Of a stretch of DNA of 64,000 bases, positions 46,993-59,084 are shown one piece after another. The position numbers and the translations under genes are program-made. The notes beneath the pieces were generated by a model. It made no database searches, was not told the origin of the DNA, and worked only from the letters and a program-made list of their open reading frames with translations. Source of the DNA: Deinococcus radiophilus. Its GTDB lineage: Bacteria; Deinococcota; Deinococci; Deinococcales; Deinococcaceae. The number at the start of each line of letters is the position of its first letter. Within the stretch, counting starts at the first letter, position 1. The DNA lies in assembly GCF_020889625.1 (NCBI RefSeq), contig NZ_CP086380.1:825001-889000 (forward strand). Reading direction: 5' to 3'.

Positions 46993-47009
46993 ATCAACCC
47001 GTCAAAGCA

Positions 47010-47038
47010 AGGCCACTCCGATTGGAGGTGGCCTTTTT
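47010..47038 (+). terminator. Intrinsic terminator of phoH
   Basis: AGGCCACTCC pairs with GGAGGTGGCCT (one bulged G) around GATT, followed by a run of five T. Confidence 0.85.
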
Positions 47039-47100
47039 CAGTCACGGCAGCGAAAAGGCCTGAAGGCACTTGGCCATCAGACCCTTAGGCAAACTAAAAC

Positions 47101-47724
47101 TTATTTGGCGTCAGCGTAGCGCTTGGCGACTTCGTCCCAGTTGACGACGTTCCAGAAGGCCTTGAGGTAATCAGGACGCTTGTTCTGGTAGTTCAGGTAG
47201 TAAGCGTGCTCCCACACGTCCACACCCAGAATCGGGGTGCCGCTGGTGCCCGCGACGGCCTCGCCCATCAGGGGGTTGTCCTGGTTGGCCGTGCTTACTA
47301 CGTCCAGCTGGCCGTCCTTGACGACCAGCCAGGCCCAACCACTGCCAAAGCGGGTTTTGGCGGCTTCTTCGAACTTCTCCTTGAAGGCGTCGAAGGAGCC
47401 GAAGGCGCTTTCAATGGCCTGCATCAGTTCACCGCTCGGCTGACCGCCCTGGCCGCTGCCCATCACCTGCCAGAACAAGCTGTGGTTGGCGTGGCCGCCG
47501 GCATTGTTACGCACAGCGCCCTTTTTTTCGGCGGGGACAGCCTCCAAGTTCCTAATGACTTCCAACACATCCTTGTCGGCCAGGTCGGTGCCTTCCAGTG
47601 CCTTGTTGGCGTTGTCCACGTAGGCCTGGTGGTGCTTGGTGTGATGGATTTCCATGGTGCGGGCATCAATATGCGGTTCCAGAGCGTCATAAGCGTAGGG
47701 CAGCTGAGGAAGTTCAAAAGCCAT
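47101..47724 (-). CDS. sodA: Superoxide dismutase, Mn type
   Basis: SodA dismutates superoxide. The 207-residue protein has the metal ligands in [19 protein letters not shown], and [19 protein letters not shown] and the Gly/Gln pattern are those of the Mn enzyme of Deinococcus. I start at [10 protein letters not shown] behind AGGAG; the open frame runs 13 codons upstream without support. A TAGACT near 47793 on the minus strand may be its -10. Confidence 0.96.
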   Translation of the reverse strand: MAFELPQLPYAYDALEPHIDARTMEIHHTKHHQAYVDNANKALEGTDLADKDVLEVIRNLEAVPAEKKGAVRNNAGGHANHSLFWQVMGSGQGGQPSGELMQAIESAFGSFDAFKEKFEEAAKTRFGSGWAWLVVKDGQLDVVSTANQDNPLMGEAVAGTSGTPILGVDVWEHAYYLNYQNKRPDYLKAFWNVVNWDEVAKRYADAK

Positions 47725-47889
47725 AAATTCATCTCCTTTTTGGCAGAAGGGATTGGTTTCCAAAAGATTGTTCTGCCTGATGATTGGCCTCAGTCTAGCG
47801 GGTCAACCCACCTGCTGGCCAGGAAGGTCTAGAGAGCCTTAATTTATTAGTCTGAGCGAAAAAGCGGGCGGTGCGCTATGGTATGAGAC

Positions 47890-48246
<357 letters not shown>

Positions 48247-48261
48247 AGACGCGCCGCCCGC

Positions 48262-48730
48262 ATGACGCAGCTACCGTTACCCCTCCCCTGGCTGGATCTA
48301 CTGACCGAAGGCGACGCCCACCCGCGTCGTTTCTGGGCAGAGCAGGATCTGACCGATCATCTGCGCCGGGCCGAGCGTCTCGCGCCTGAGGCCACTGCGC
48401 AGTTGCTGGCAGAAGGACAGACTGGGCCACCTCTGGCGCGGCGTAGCTATCGCCTGAGAGGAACGGTCCGGAGTTCATCCAGCGATTGAACTGGATTCGG
48501 CACCTACCACAGAGCATCTCACCTTGCTGAGGCCACCTCCCGACAACTGGTGGGACGAGTTTCATACTCGACTGGGCGCTGTTGTGTTTCACCGCAGCCT
48601 CGGTACCGGAGTAAACGGTTCTCAACGCGAGCGACTTAGCCTAAGTGGCCCTAGCCCAGAGGTGGGCGCCTTGCGTGACTGGGTGCTCCGCTCATGCATG
48701 GCCAGAGACATCGGGGTGGTGACGGTTTAA
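48262..48730 (+). pseudogene. Frameshifted hypothetical gene
   Basis: The first frame encodes 75 residues (LPLPWLDLLTEGDAHPRRFW ...) and stops at 48489. Another frame, open from 48458, goes on with GVHPAIELDSAPTTEHLTLL, DNWWDEFHTRLGAVVFHR and ends GVVTV at 48730. Both halves have gene-like composition and the second has no good start of its own, so I read them as one damaged gene of about 155 residues. I do not recognise the family. It precedes hemB. Confidence 0.55.
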
Positions 48731-48775
48731 GCATCCGTACTTTTTGCCTCCGACTCTCTGCGCTACCCTGGAACC

Positions 48776-49765
<990 letters not shown>

Positions 49766-49766
49766 A

Positions 49767-50324
49767 ATGAGTGATCCTATCCGGGTAGATTGGGTGGTCA
49801 CAGCGCTGTGGCCGGGACGGTTGGGGCTGACCTTCGCACCCGGCAAGAAAGGCCCCAGTCAGGTGCAACCCGGCGTCCAGCATGACCGCGACCTCGCTGA
49901 AGACTTCCGTGCCCTGCGCCGTCAGGGCATGACCCGACTGGTTTCGCTGCTGGAGCCGCACGAATACGAGCTGCTGGGCCTTACCGATTACGCCGAGCAG
50001 GCAAAGGCACAGGACATTGAAATTATCTCTTACCCCGTGCGCGATGTCTCAGTACCGGAGGACCTGGCTTCCTTTCACAAAATGGTTGACCGGGTCCTGT
50101 CGGAACTGCTGGACGGTGAGCGGGTGGTGATTCACTGCCGGGGGGGCCGGGGCCGGGCTGGGACCCTCGCTGCCTGCCTCCTGGTTCAGATGGGCATGGA
50201 GGCCGACGCAGCCATTGAGCGCGTCCGCCAGGCCCGGGAAGCCGCTGTAGAAACCCGCCAGCAATACGCCTTTATTGAGCGTTTTGGAGAGCCAGATGCT
50301 CCTATGCAAGGAGGCCAATCATGA
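49767..50324 (+). CDS. Dual-specificity / tyrosine phosphatase-like protein
   Basis: This 185-residue protein has the Cys-phosphatase P-loop HCRGGRGRAG (CX5R, Cys near residue 122) and an aspartate in YPVRDVSVPEDL that may be the general acid. The rest matches small cyclin-dependent-kinase-inhibitor-like phosphatases. Substrate is unknown. AAGGAGG lies in the end of hemB, and it overlaps the ABM gene by ATGA. Confidence 0.85.
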   Translation: MSDPIRVDWVVTALWPGRLGLTFAPGKKGPSQVQPGVQHDRDLAEDFRALRRQGMTRLVSLLEPHEYELLGLTDYAEQAKAQDIEIISYPVRDVSVPEDLASFHKMVDRVLSELLDGERVVIHCRGGRGRAGTLAACLLVQMGMEADAAIERVRQAREAAVETRQQYAFIERFGEPDAPMQGGQS

Positions 50325-50638
50325 TTACTGTTACCAACCGCATTTTTGTCAGCCCCGAGTACCATGACCAGTTTGAGGCCCGCTTTCGTGACCGCGCTGG
50401 ATTGGTGGACGGTATGGACGGCTTTATCGCCAATCAGGTCCTGCGCCCCACCGCCGAGGGTGACCCTTTCATTGTGCTGACCTTCTGGCGGGACCGAGCA
50501 GCGTTCGAAGCCTGGACACAGTCGGATGCCTTCCGGCAGGGGCATGCCCGCTCAGGCAGTCTGCCCCAGGAGGCTTTCAGTGGCCCCAACAAGTTGGAGG
50601 TGCACGAGGTGGTGCAAGTCAGCGGCAAGGTGGAGTAG
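50321..50638 (+). CDS. Antibiotic biosynthesis monooxygenase (ABM) domain protein, possibly haem-degrading
   Basis: This 105-residue ferredoxin-like protein matches the ABM/IsdG-HmoB group: VTNRIFVSPEYHDQFEARF, then FIVLTFWRDRAAFEAWTQSDAFRQGH. Some members open haem to release iron. Location after hemB suggests a haem link, but only by position. It ends in a bidirectional terminator. Confidence 0.85.
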   Translation: MITVTNRIFVSPEYHDQFEARFRDRAGLVDGMDGFIANQVLRPTAEGDPFIVLTFWRDRAAFEAWTQSDAFRQGHARSGSLPQEAFSGPNKLEVHEVVQVSGKVE

Positions 50639-50667
50639 CCGCCCGCAGACAACAATGCGCCTAAATC

Positions 50668-50705
50668 AAAACCACCACGGAACGCTCCGTGGTGGTTTTT
50701 ACTCC
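50668..50705. terminator. Bidirectional terminator between ABM gene and sdhB
   Basis: A 14-base stem AAAACCACCACGGA / TCCGTGGTGGTTTT with an ACGC loop has T on its plus-strand side and A on its left, so it can end transcription both ways. Confidence 0.9.
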
Positions 50706-50728
50706 GCTTACAGGAGTAATACTGTGCT

Positions 50729-51436
<708 letters not shown>

Positions 51437-51465
51437 TTATCACTCCCTGACGAGATGACGAGAAA

Positions 51466-53223
<1,758 letters not shown>

Positions 53224-53279
53224 TTCCTTTGAAGATCAGTTGAATGAAAACTTGTGGCCCGAACGTCGGGCCAGGTCCG

Positions 53280-53657
53280 TCAGATAGAGAACAGACCCAC
53301 GGTGCCCAGCGCATAAATCAGCGCAGCAATGGAAAAGACAATCATCTTGATCCAGGCCCGGTTGGGGTTGGAACGGATGTAATCTTCCATGACGTAGCGG
53401 GCGCCGTTCATGCCGTGCAACATGGTCAGGGTCAGGATCAGCCAGTCGTACAGCTTCCAGGCGGGGTTGCTCAGCTTGGCGACTACGGCATGGTAGGTCG
53501 CGTCCGACTCCGACACCTGGATAAAAGTCATGTAGATGTGGCCTAGCACCAGGAAAATCAGGATCAGGCCGCTGACCCGCATGAAAATCCACCAGTTCAG
53601 CTCGGCGTTGTTATGGGACTGCGCCTTGGCGTCCATAAATGTGCGTGCGCGGATCAT
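53280..53657 (-). CDS. sdhD: Succinate dehydrogenase membrane anchor subunit
   Basis: This 125-residue protein has three membrane helices and a His in LHGMNGARYVM and VLGHIYMTF. It forms the quinone site with SdhC and SdhB. It overlaps sdhC by one base (TGATG). Confidence 0.9.
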   Translation of the reverse strand: MIRARTFMDAKAQSHNNAELNWWIFMRVSGLILIFLVLGHIYMTFIQVSESDATYHAVVAKLSNPAWKLYDWLILTLTMLHGMNGARYVMEDYIRSNPNRAWIKMIVFSIAALIYALGTVGLFSI

Positions 53658-54013
53658 CAGTAGCCTCCCAGGATCCGGGGAATGTTCATCCAGGCAGTGT
53701 AGAGGGTGATCAGCGCCGTGATGACCAAGACACCGTACCAGGTCTGACGCTGATAGGCCACGCCCCAGCCGGTAAAGTCCATGGCCATGATCCGCAGGCC
53801 ATTAAAGGCGTGATAAGCCACACCCGCCGTGACCAGAATCAGGCCGATACGGAAAGGCCATAGGTCATACAGGTGGTGAACTCGCATATAAGCTTCTTCA
53901 CCAAAGATGATCAGGCTGATGCTCACCACGTGCAGCAAAAAGTAGGCCAGGATCGCCAGGCCGGACAGACGGTGTAGAAAAAAGGCCCACTGACCTTCTC
54001 TTCCCTTGTACAT
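53657..54013 (-). CDS. sdhC: Succinate dehydrogenase cytochrome b556 subunit
   Basis: This 118-residue anchor has three helices and HRLSGLAILAYFLLHVVS and YHAFNGLRIMAMD, the family's haem-His and quinone-site signature. AGGAGG precedes the ATG. The 170-base gap to mnmA upstream holds a TGACC-CGAC-GGTCA palindrome that could be an operator; the promoter is not clear. Confidence 0.93.
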   Translation of the reverse strand: MYKGREGQWAFFLHRLSGLAILAYFLLHVVSISLIIFGEEAYMRVHHLYDLWPFRIGLILVTAGVAYHAFNGLRIMAMDFTGWGVAYQRQTWYGVLVITALITLYTAWMNIPRILGGY

Positions 54014-54183
54014 TCACTTCCTCCTCAATGTGGCCAGGGAACAGAGCTGTATACCTGGGAAAACCTGCGGCTCCCCCACACACACCGCACTGACACCCCG
54101 GCTCTGCAGCTCCTGTTATGCAGAAGCCAATGCCTCCGAGTTGACCGTCGGGTCAGTCGCCCTAGACTAGCACCAATATGCGC

Positions 54184-55347
54184 TTAGCAGACCGTTGACT
54201 CCACACCTTCTACTCCCTGTTCCTCAGCACTGGACAGGGCCGGAAGCTCCGGGGTGTGGTCGCGGATCAGACCGCCGCCCAGCAGACGGTCCCCGTCATA
54301 GAGCACCGCGCTTTGGCCGGGCGCCACCGCAAACTGCGGCTCGTCGAAACGCAGACGAAATCCATGCTCATCAGCGTGCAGCAAGGTGGCACCGACCGGA
54401 GCCGTGCGGTAACGGACCTGCACCTGCAGCCGCTGCGGCAACTCGGACAGGTCCACCAGGTAGTTGGCACTGTCTGCTTCCAGCCCGTCCCAGAGGCAAT
54501 CCTCATGGTCGCCCACCCAGACCGTCTGGGTCTGCGGGTCCAGATGAACCACATGCCGCACCCGGTGCGACTGAAAAAGGCCCAGCCCCTTTTTCTGACC
54601 TAGGGTGTAGAACTGCGTGCCCAGGTGTTCTCCGACGATCTCGCCGGTGCGGATTTCGCGGATGTGACCCTGTACCCGTGGCAAATGCTCGGCCACGAAA
54701 TCCTGAACCTTGCCCGGGACGAAGCAGATGTTCTGGCTTTCGGGTTTCTGGGCCGTCAGCAGGCCGCGTTCAGCGGCGATTTCGCGCACCCGCGGTTTTT
54801 CCAGTTCGCCCACCGGAAAAAGGATGTACGGCAGCGCGTCACGGGGCGTGCCCCACAGAAAGTAGGTCTGGTCCTTGCGGGGATCGTCGCCCCGGTGAAA
54901 CTCCACCTCGCCGCGCTCGTTCTCTACCCGCTTCACGTAGTGACCGGTCGCCACATACTGACAGCCCAGCATCTTGGCTTTTTTGACCAGCTCGTCGAAT
55001 TTGACCTTGGTGTTGCAATTGACGCAGGGATTGGGGGTGCGGCCACGCGAATATTCATCAATAAAGGGGCCGACGATGTGCCGCTGGAACTGCTCGCGGT
55101 AGTCCAGCAGGTAAAACGGCACGCCCACCTGCTCGGCCACCCGGCGGGCTTCGTAGGCGGCGTCAGGCGAGCAGCAGGAATCGAAGGTATCTACCCGCTT
55201 ATCGTCGGGCCAGAAGCGCATCATGGCGCCCACCACCGAGTAACCCTGATCCTTAAGCAGCGCCGCTGTCACGCTGGAATCCACCCCACCCGACATCGCA
55301 CACAGGACACGGGGGGCAGTTGAAGTGGCAGCACTCGGCGCAGTCAT
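54184..55347 (-). CDS. mnmA: tRNA-specific 2-thiouridylase MnmA
   Basis: MnmA thiolates U34 of Lys, Glu and Gln tRNAs. The 387-residue protein has the PP-loop MSGGVDSSVTAALL and the catalytic Cys pair in RTPNPCVNCNTKVKF and SQNICFVPG. The C-terminal tail (about 20 residues past the domain) is acidic and ends in Cys. The ATG follows TAGGCT by eight bases on the minus strand. Confidence 0.96.
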   Translation of the reverse strand: MTAPSAATSTAPRVLCAMSGGVDSSVTAALLKDQGYSVVGAMMRFWPDDKRVDTFDSCCSPDAAYEARRVAEQVGVPFYLLDYREQFQRHIVGPFIDEYSRGRTPNPCVNCNTKVKFDELVKKAKMLGCQYVATGHYVKRVENERGEVEFHRGDDPRKDQTYFLWGTPRDALPYILFPVGELEKPRVREIAAERGLLTAQKPESQNICFVPGKVQDFVAEHLPRVQGHIREIRTGEIVGEHLGTQFYTLGQKKGLGLFQSHRVRHVVHLDPQTQTVWVGDHEDCLWDGLEADSANYLVDLSELPQRLQVQVRYRTAPVGATLLHADEHGFRLRFDEPQFAVAPGQSAVLYDGDRLLGGGLIRDHTPELPALSSAEEQGVEGVESTVC

Positions 55348-55463
55348 AGCGCCCTAGCCTAACAGTGCCAGGGTTGGGCCCGCCGTGATCCACCTCACGG
55401 GGAGGCGACGCCCGCAAGTGCCTGCCGCGCACAGCGGTAAGGCAAGGCCGTTATGATGGTGCG

Positions 55464-56063
55464 GTGAATCACGTGTCCGCCGAAGCTGCCCAGCCCCCCA
55501 GAATCACCGATACGCGCCAGCGCATCCTGCACGAAGCGGGAGCATTGTTTGTGGCACACGGCTATCACGGGGTGTCTATGCGTGAAGTGGCGCAGGCGGT
55601 CGGTGTGACCAAGCCTGCGCTCTATCACCACTACGCCGACAAGGAAACCCTCTTTGTGGCGATTCTGGAATACTCGCTGGGTGATTTGCGGGAAATCATC
55701 CAGGCGATGCAGACCGAAGGGGACCTGCGCGGGCAACTGGGAGTCCTGGTCGGCCGCCTGCTGGCCCAGCGCCCAGATCACTGGGTGGGTCTGCAACTGG
55801 CCGCCGAACTGAAGCACATTGCGCCGGAGCGCCGCGCCGACTTTGAAGGGAACTACCGCCGGGTCTGGCTGGGTGGCCTGGGACAGATGATCGCTCAGGC
55901 GGTAGAGCGCGGCGAACTCCGCACTGACCTCTCCCCAGCCGATCTGACGCGGGGGCTGATGGGTATTCTTTATCCGTTGGTTTCCGGCCCGGCTCATCCT
56001 GGGCGCGAGGCAGTTGGATCCGCCCTGCTAAGTATCTTCCTTGAAGGTGCCGCGCCGCGCTGA
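55464..56063 (+). CDS. TetR-family transcriptional regulator
   Basis: The N-terminal helix-turn-helix is clear (RQRILHEAGALFVAHGYHGV, VGVTKPALYHHYADKETLF) and a ligand-binding helical domain follows, total 199 residues. GTG start follows TATGAT by six bases. It faces an AcuI/YhdH-type oxidoreductase gene eight bases away, convergent, so regulation of that gene is possible but not implied. Confidence 0.92.
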   Translation: MNHVSAEAAQPPRITDTRQRILHEAGALFVAHGYHGVSMREVAQAVGVTKPALYHHYADKETLFVAILEYSLGDLREIIQAMQTEGDLRGQLGVLVGRLLAQRPDHWVGLQLAAELKHIAPERRADFEGNYRRVWLGGLGQMIAQAVERGELRTDLSPADLTRGLMGILYPLVSGPAHPGREAVGSALLSIFLEGAAPR

Positions 56064-56070
56064 GCGGGTG

Positions 56071-57078
56071 TCAATCCGGCGCCACCCGGATCACGCTGCG
56101 GCCCCGCAGCTCACCAGCCAGAATACGGCGGGACAGGCCCGGCAAATCGTCCAGCGTGTAGGTCTGGGTCATGGGAGCCAGTCGCTCTATAGGTAGGTCA
56201 CGCGCCAGCCGTGCCCAGGCCTCGCGGCGCAGCGGGCGCGGGCAGGCCACCGAGTCAATCCCCAGCAAACTGACACCGCGCAGAATCAGCGGAAAGACCG
56301 TGGCCGTCAGCTCGGCGCTGCCAGCCAGACCACACACCGCCACCGCTCCCTGCCGCCGGGTGGCCGCCATGATCCCCGCCAGGGTGGAGCCGCCCACCGT
56401 ATCTATAGCGGCAGCCCAGCGCTCGGATTCTAGGGGACGGTTCAGTTCACTGATCTCCTCGCGGGGCAGCACTTCAGCTGCGCCCAGTTCCCGCAGGTAG
56501 TCCGCCTGATCCAGCTTGCCAGTGCTGGCATGAACCTCGTGTCCAGCAGCGGCCAGCAGGGCCACAGCCGTACTGCCGACCCCACCGGTTGCGCCGGTCA
56601 CGAGGATCGGACCGCCCAGATCCGCGCCGTAAAAGGTGTGCCGCTCCAGCGCCAGGACGGCCAGCATGGCGGTAAATCCTGCCGTGCCCACGGCCATCGC
56701 CCAGGCGGAATCGGTGCCCGCAGGCAGCGGTTCAACCCATTCGGATTGCACGCGGGCATATTCGGCGTAGCCTCCACTGGTGTTCTCACCGATGCCCCAC
56801 CCAGTCACCACGACCTGATCGCCGGGACCAAATCCCTCACCAGAACCGTCGACCACCTCGCCGGCCAGGTCGATGCCCGGCACGATGGGAAAGGTCTTGA
56901 GGATACCGGGGCGGCCCTGCAGCGCCAGGCCGTCTTTGTAGTTGAGACTGGAATGGGTCACCCGGATGGTGACATTGCCTGGCGGCAGATCGGCCATCTT
57001 CAGCCCCGTGGGTTCTACCGCGTGGCCCTTTTCCTGACGGCGGGCCACCAGGGCGCGAAAAGGTTCTTGGACAGTCAT
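56071..57078 (-). CDS. Zinc-free MDR oxidoreductase, AcuI/YhdH type
   Basis: This 335-residue medium-chain reductase begins with the YhdH/AcuI-type SSLNYKDGLALQGRPGI and IVPGIDLAGEVV, and has the NADPH site VTGATGGVGSTAVALLAAAG. It lacks zinc-binding Cys. AcuI reduces acrylyl-CoA; related enzymes reduce quinones. AGGAGG sits four bases from the ATG. Confidence 0.92.
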   Translation of the reverse strand: MTVQEPFRALVARRQEKGHAVEPTGLKMADLPPGNVTIRVTHSSLNYKDGLALQGRPGILKTFPIVPGIDLAGEVVDGSGEGFGPGDQVVVTGWGIGENTSGGYAEYARVQSEWVEPLPAGTDSAWAMAVGTAGFTAMLAVLALERHTFYGADLGGPILVTGATGGVGSTAVALLAAAGHEVHASTGKLDQADYLRELGAAEVLPREEISELNRPLESERWAAAIDTVGGSTLAGIMAATRRQGAVAVCGLAGSAELTATVFPLILRGVSLLGIDSVACPRPLRREAWARLARDLPIERLAPMTQTYTLDDLPGLSRRILAGELRGRSVIRVAPD

Positions 57079-57126
57079 GGTTACCTCCTGGGCGGCGAAT
57101 CGGTGAGAATCACTCAACTGTAGCAG

Positions 57127-57156
57127 CTGACCCAAATGGTGGATGTGTAGTAAGAT
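57127..57156 (+). promoter_or_regulatory. Promoter of the S1-domain gene
   Basis: CTGACC (57127-57132), an 18-base spacer and TAAGAT (57151-57156). Transcription should begin near 57163, at the ATG of a short ORF. Confidence 0.65.
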
Positions 57157-57162
57157 GGCGTT

Positions 57163-57198
57163 ATGCAATTTCAGGAGGGCACCCTTAGTGCAGCTTGA
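57163..57198 (+). CDS. Leaderless 11-codon mini-ORF overlapping the S1 gene start
   Basis: MQFQEGTLSAA followed by TGA begins six bases after the -10 hexamer and carries the AGGAGGG of the S1 gene in its middle. Its end overlaps the S1 GTG by 11 bases. The layout parallels the phoH mini-ORF. It may couple or repress S1-protein translation; this is inference. Confidence 0.45.
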   Translation: MQFQEGTLSAA

Positions 57199-57559
57199 CC
57201 CCGGTGCAGTCATCGAAGGCCGCGTCACCCGCGTCACCGATTTCGGAGCGTTCGTCCAGTTTGAAAACGGCGAAACCGGCCTGGTCCACATCTCCCAGAT
57301 CGCCCACTCTTTCGTGCGTAACATCCATGATCATGTGCGCGAGGGCGAAAATATCGAAGTCAAGGTGCTTGGCCGCGACGAACGCGGACGCCTGGACCTC
57401 TCGATCAAGGAGCTGCTGGAAGAACCCGAAGAAGTCCCCCGTCCCCGCGCCATCGGGCGGCAAAGCCCACAGTTCGAGGCCAAACTGCGCTCCTTTATGC
57501 GCGACGCCAAAGAGCGCACCGATGGGGGCGGCAAGCCCACCAAGAAGCGGAAGAAGTAA
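57188..57559 (+). CDS. S1 RNA-binding domain protein
   Basis: This 123-residue protein has one S1 domain (GAVIEGRVTRVTDFGAFVQF, GLVHISQIAHSFV, EVKVLGRDERGRLDLSIK) and a basic tail ending KKRKK. It resembles the small general stress protein 13/CvfD-like group that binds ribosomes or RNA. Start GTG lies eight bases after AGGAGGG. A mini-ORF overlaps the start. Confidence 0.88.
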   Translation: MQLDPGAVIEGRVTRVTDFGAFVQFENGETGLVHISQIAHSFVRNIHDHVREGENIEVKVLGRDERGRLDLSIKELLEEPEEVPRPRAIGRQSPQFEAKLRSFMRDAKERTDGGGKPTKKRKK

Positions 57560-57584
57560 CTCCTGGAACATGAACTGTAGGTTG

Positions 57585-57606
57585 CCCCCCAGCTTGGGGG
57601 GTTTTC
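57585..57606 (+). terminator. Intrinsic terminator between S1 gene and aroA
   Basis: CCCCCC-AGCTT-GGGGGG is followed by TTTTCCTT. It also sits just beyond the aroA stop on the other strand. Confidence 0.85.
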
Positions 57607-57614
57607 CTTGGTGC

Positions 57615-58931
57615 CTAGTGGGGCCTTGCCAGATAATCGAACTTGGCCCCCAGCGCTTCCAGGTGCGAGAAGAAGTCAGGGTAACTTTTGCGGATATACT
57701 CGGCGCCAGTCACCGTGACGGGCTGCTCGGCACACAGGCCCAGCAGGGTCAGCAGCATGATCAGGCGGTGGTCGCCGTGGCCGTCTAACGGGACACCACC
57801 TGCCAGTCGGCCACCACACACGCTGAGGCTGTCGGCGGTTTCGCCCGCTTGTAATCCCAATTTCAGCAGCTCGGCCCGTGTCTCGCTGATACGGTCACAC
57901 TCTTTGAGGCGTAGAGTGGCGACATTTTGCCAGGTGGTGCAGCCCTGCGCCTGAGCCGCGGCCGCCGTGAGCACCTGCACTGCGTCGGTGAAAGGATCAC
58001 CGTCCAGGGTGACTGCCCGCAGGGGCCGCCCGCCCCGCACGGTGACGCCACCTGCATCTTGGGAAATATCCGCGCCCATCTGGCGCAGCACGTCCACAGC
58101 GGCCCTTTCACCTTGCAGGTCCTGGGGGTCCAATCCCGCCACACGCACCTCGCCGGGCCGAATCGCACCAGCCACCAGCAGTGCCGCGCTGCCCGGATAG
58201 TCGCCGGGAACGGTGTATTCGCCTGCCTGGTAGGCCTGAGCACCAGGCACTTGGAGCCGCCGCAGGTCATCTGACGCGCTGAAGGTAAGTCCAAAGCGGC
58301 GCAGGGTGTCCAAGGTTTGCCGGATGGGAGCCTCGCTTTTCAGCTGGCCGGTCACGCTGAGGTCCAGTCCATCTTCCAGCAGCGGCGCGGTAAACAGGAG
58401 GCCCGACACGAACTGACTGGACCGCTCGGCACTGACGCTGACGGCTCCACCCCGGATGGGACCGCCGCCGACCTGAACGGGCAGGCAACCGCCTTCGCTC
58501 TTGACCTGTAGGCCCAGCGCCGTCAGCGCGTCCAGCAGATCACCCATCGGACGGGTGCCCAGTGAGTGGGGCGAGTCGGTTTCTAAGCGTGTGCTGTCTG
58601 TCAGCGCTGAAACGGCCAGCAGAAAGCGGGCCACCGCGCCGGCATTGCCGACCTCCAGCCGCGTGTCTGGGCGTGGCGCGGCCCCGAAGCCCTGAATATG
58701 GGCATCCTCGCCACTCAACTCCACCTCCGCTCCCCAGGCGCGCAGGCAGCGCAGCATGGCCTCAGCGTCCTCGCTGGTCGCCACCCGGCGGACCACGCTG
58801 CGGCCCTCGCTGAGCGCGGCGGCCAGTAGAAAGCGGCCCGTGTAGTTCTTGCTGGGCTGGGCCTGAACGGTCCCACCCAGCCGGGCGGCGGGATGAACGC
58901 GAACATCGAAGCGGGTGGGGAGCGTACTCAT
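57615..58931 (-). CDS. aroA: 3-phosphoshikimate 1-carboxyvinyltransferase (EPSP synthase), divergent
   Basis: AroA makes EPSP in aromatic amino-acid synthesis. The 438-residue protein has the two-domain fold with PSKNYTGR (residues 26-33) in place of the usual GSKSxxxR, GNAGAVARF (95-103) in place of GNAGTAMRP, RPMGDLLDAL, SAERSSQFVSGLL, PGDYPGSAALL and a late LRLKECDRI and DGHGDHRLIM. The enzyme looks complete; the changed residues lie where glyphosate-tolerant forms differ. The ATG follows TAAACT by six bases. Confidence 0.92.
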   Translation of the reverse strand: MSTLPTRFDVRVHPAARLGGTVQAQPSKNYTGRFLLAAALSEGRSVVRRVATSEDAEAMLRCLRAWGAEVELSGEDAHIQGFGAAPRPDTRLEVGNAGAVARFLLAVSALTDSTRLETDSPHSLGTRPMGDLLDALTALGLQVKSEGGCLPVQVGGGPIRGGAVSVSAERSSQFVSGLLFTAPLLEDGLDLSVTGQLKSEAPIRQTLDTLRRFGLTFSASDDLRRLQVPGAQAYQAGEYTVPGDYPGSAALLVAGAIRPGEVRVAGLDPQDLQGERAAVDVLRQMGADISQDAGGVTVRGGRPLRAVTLDGDPFTDAVQVLTAAAAQAQGCTTWQNVATLRLKECDRISETRAELLKLGLQAGETADSLSVCGGRLAGGVPLDGHGDHRLIMLLTLLGLCAEQPVTVTGAEYIRKSYPDFFSHLEALGAKFDYLARPH

Positions 58932-59084
58932 GGAGGCAGTTTAGGCGAGTGGAGTGCTGGCGGCGTGGAACCTGAGGGATAGAGACGACGTACTGGAAGC
59001 ATGCATACAGCTCAGCCGCCCTCAGCTCTGCCAGTGGCACCGACTTAGCCCCTCTGGCGGCGCTGGCTCCTCAATTTCGGCACC

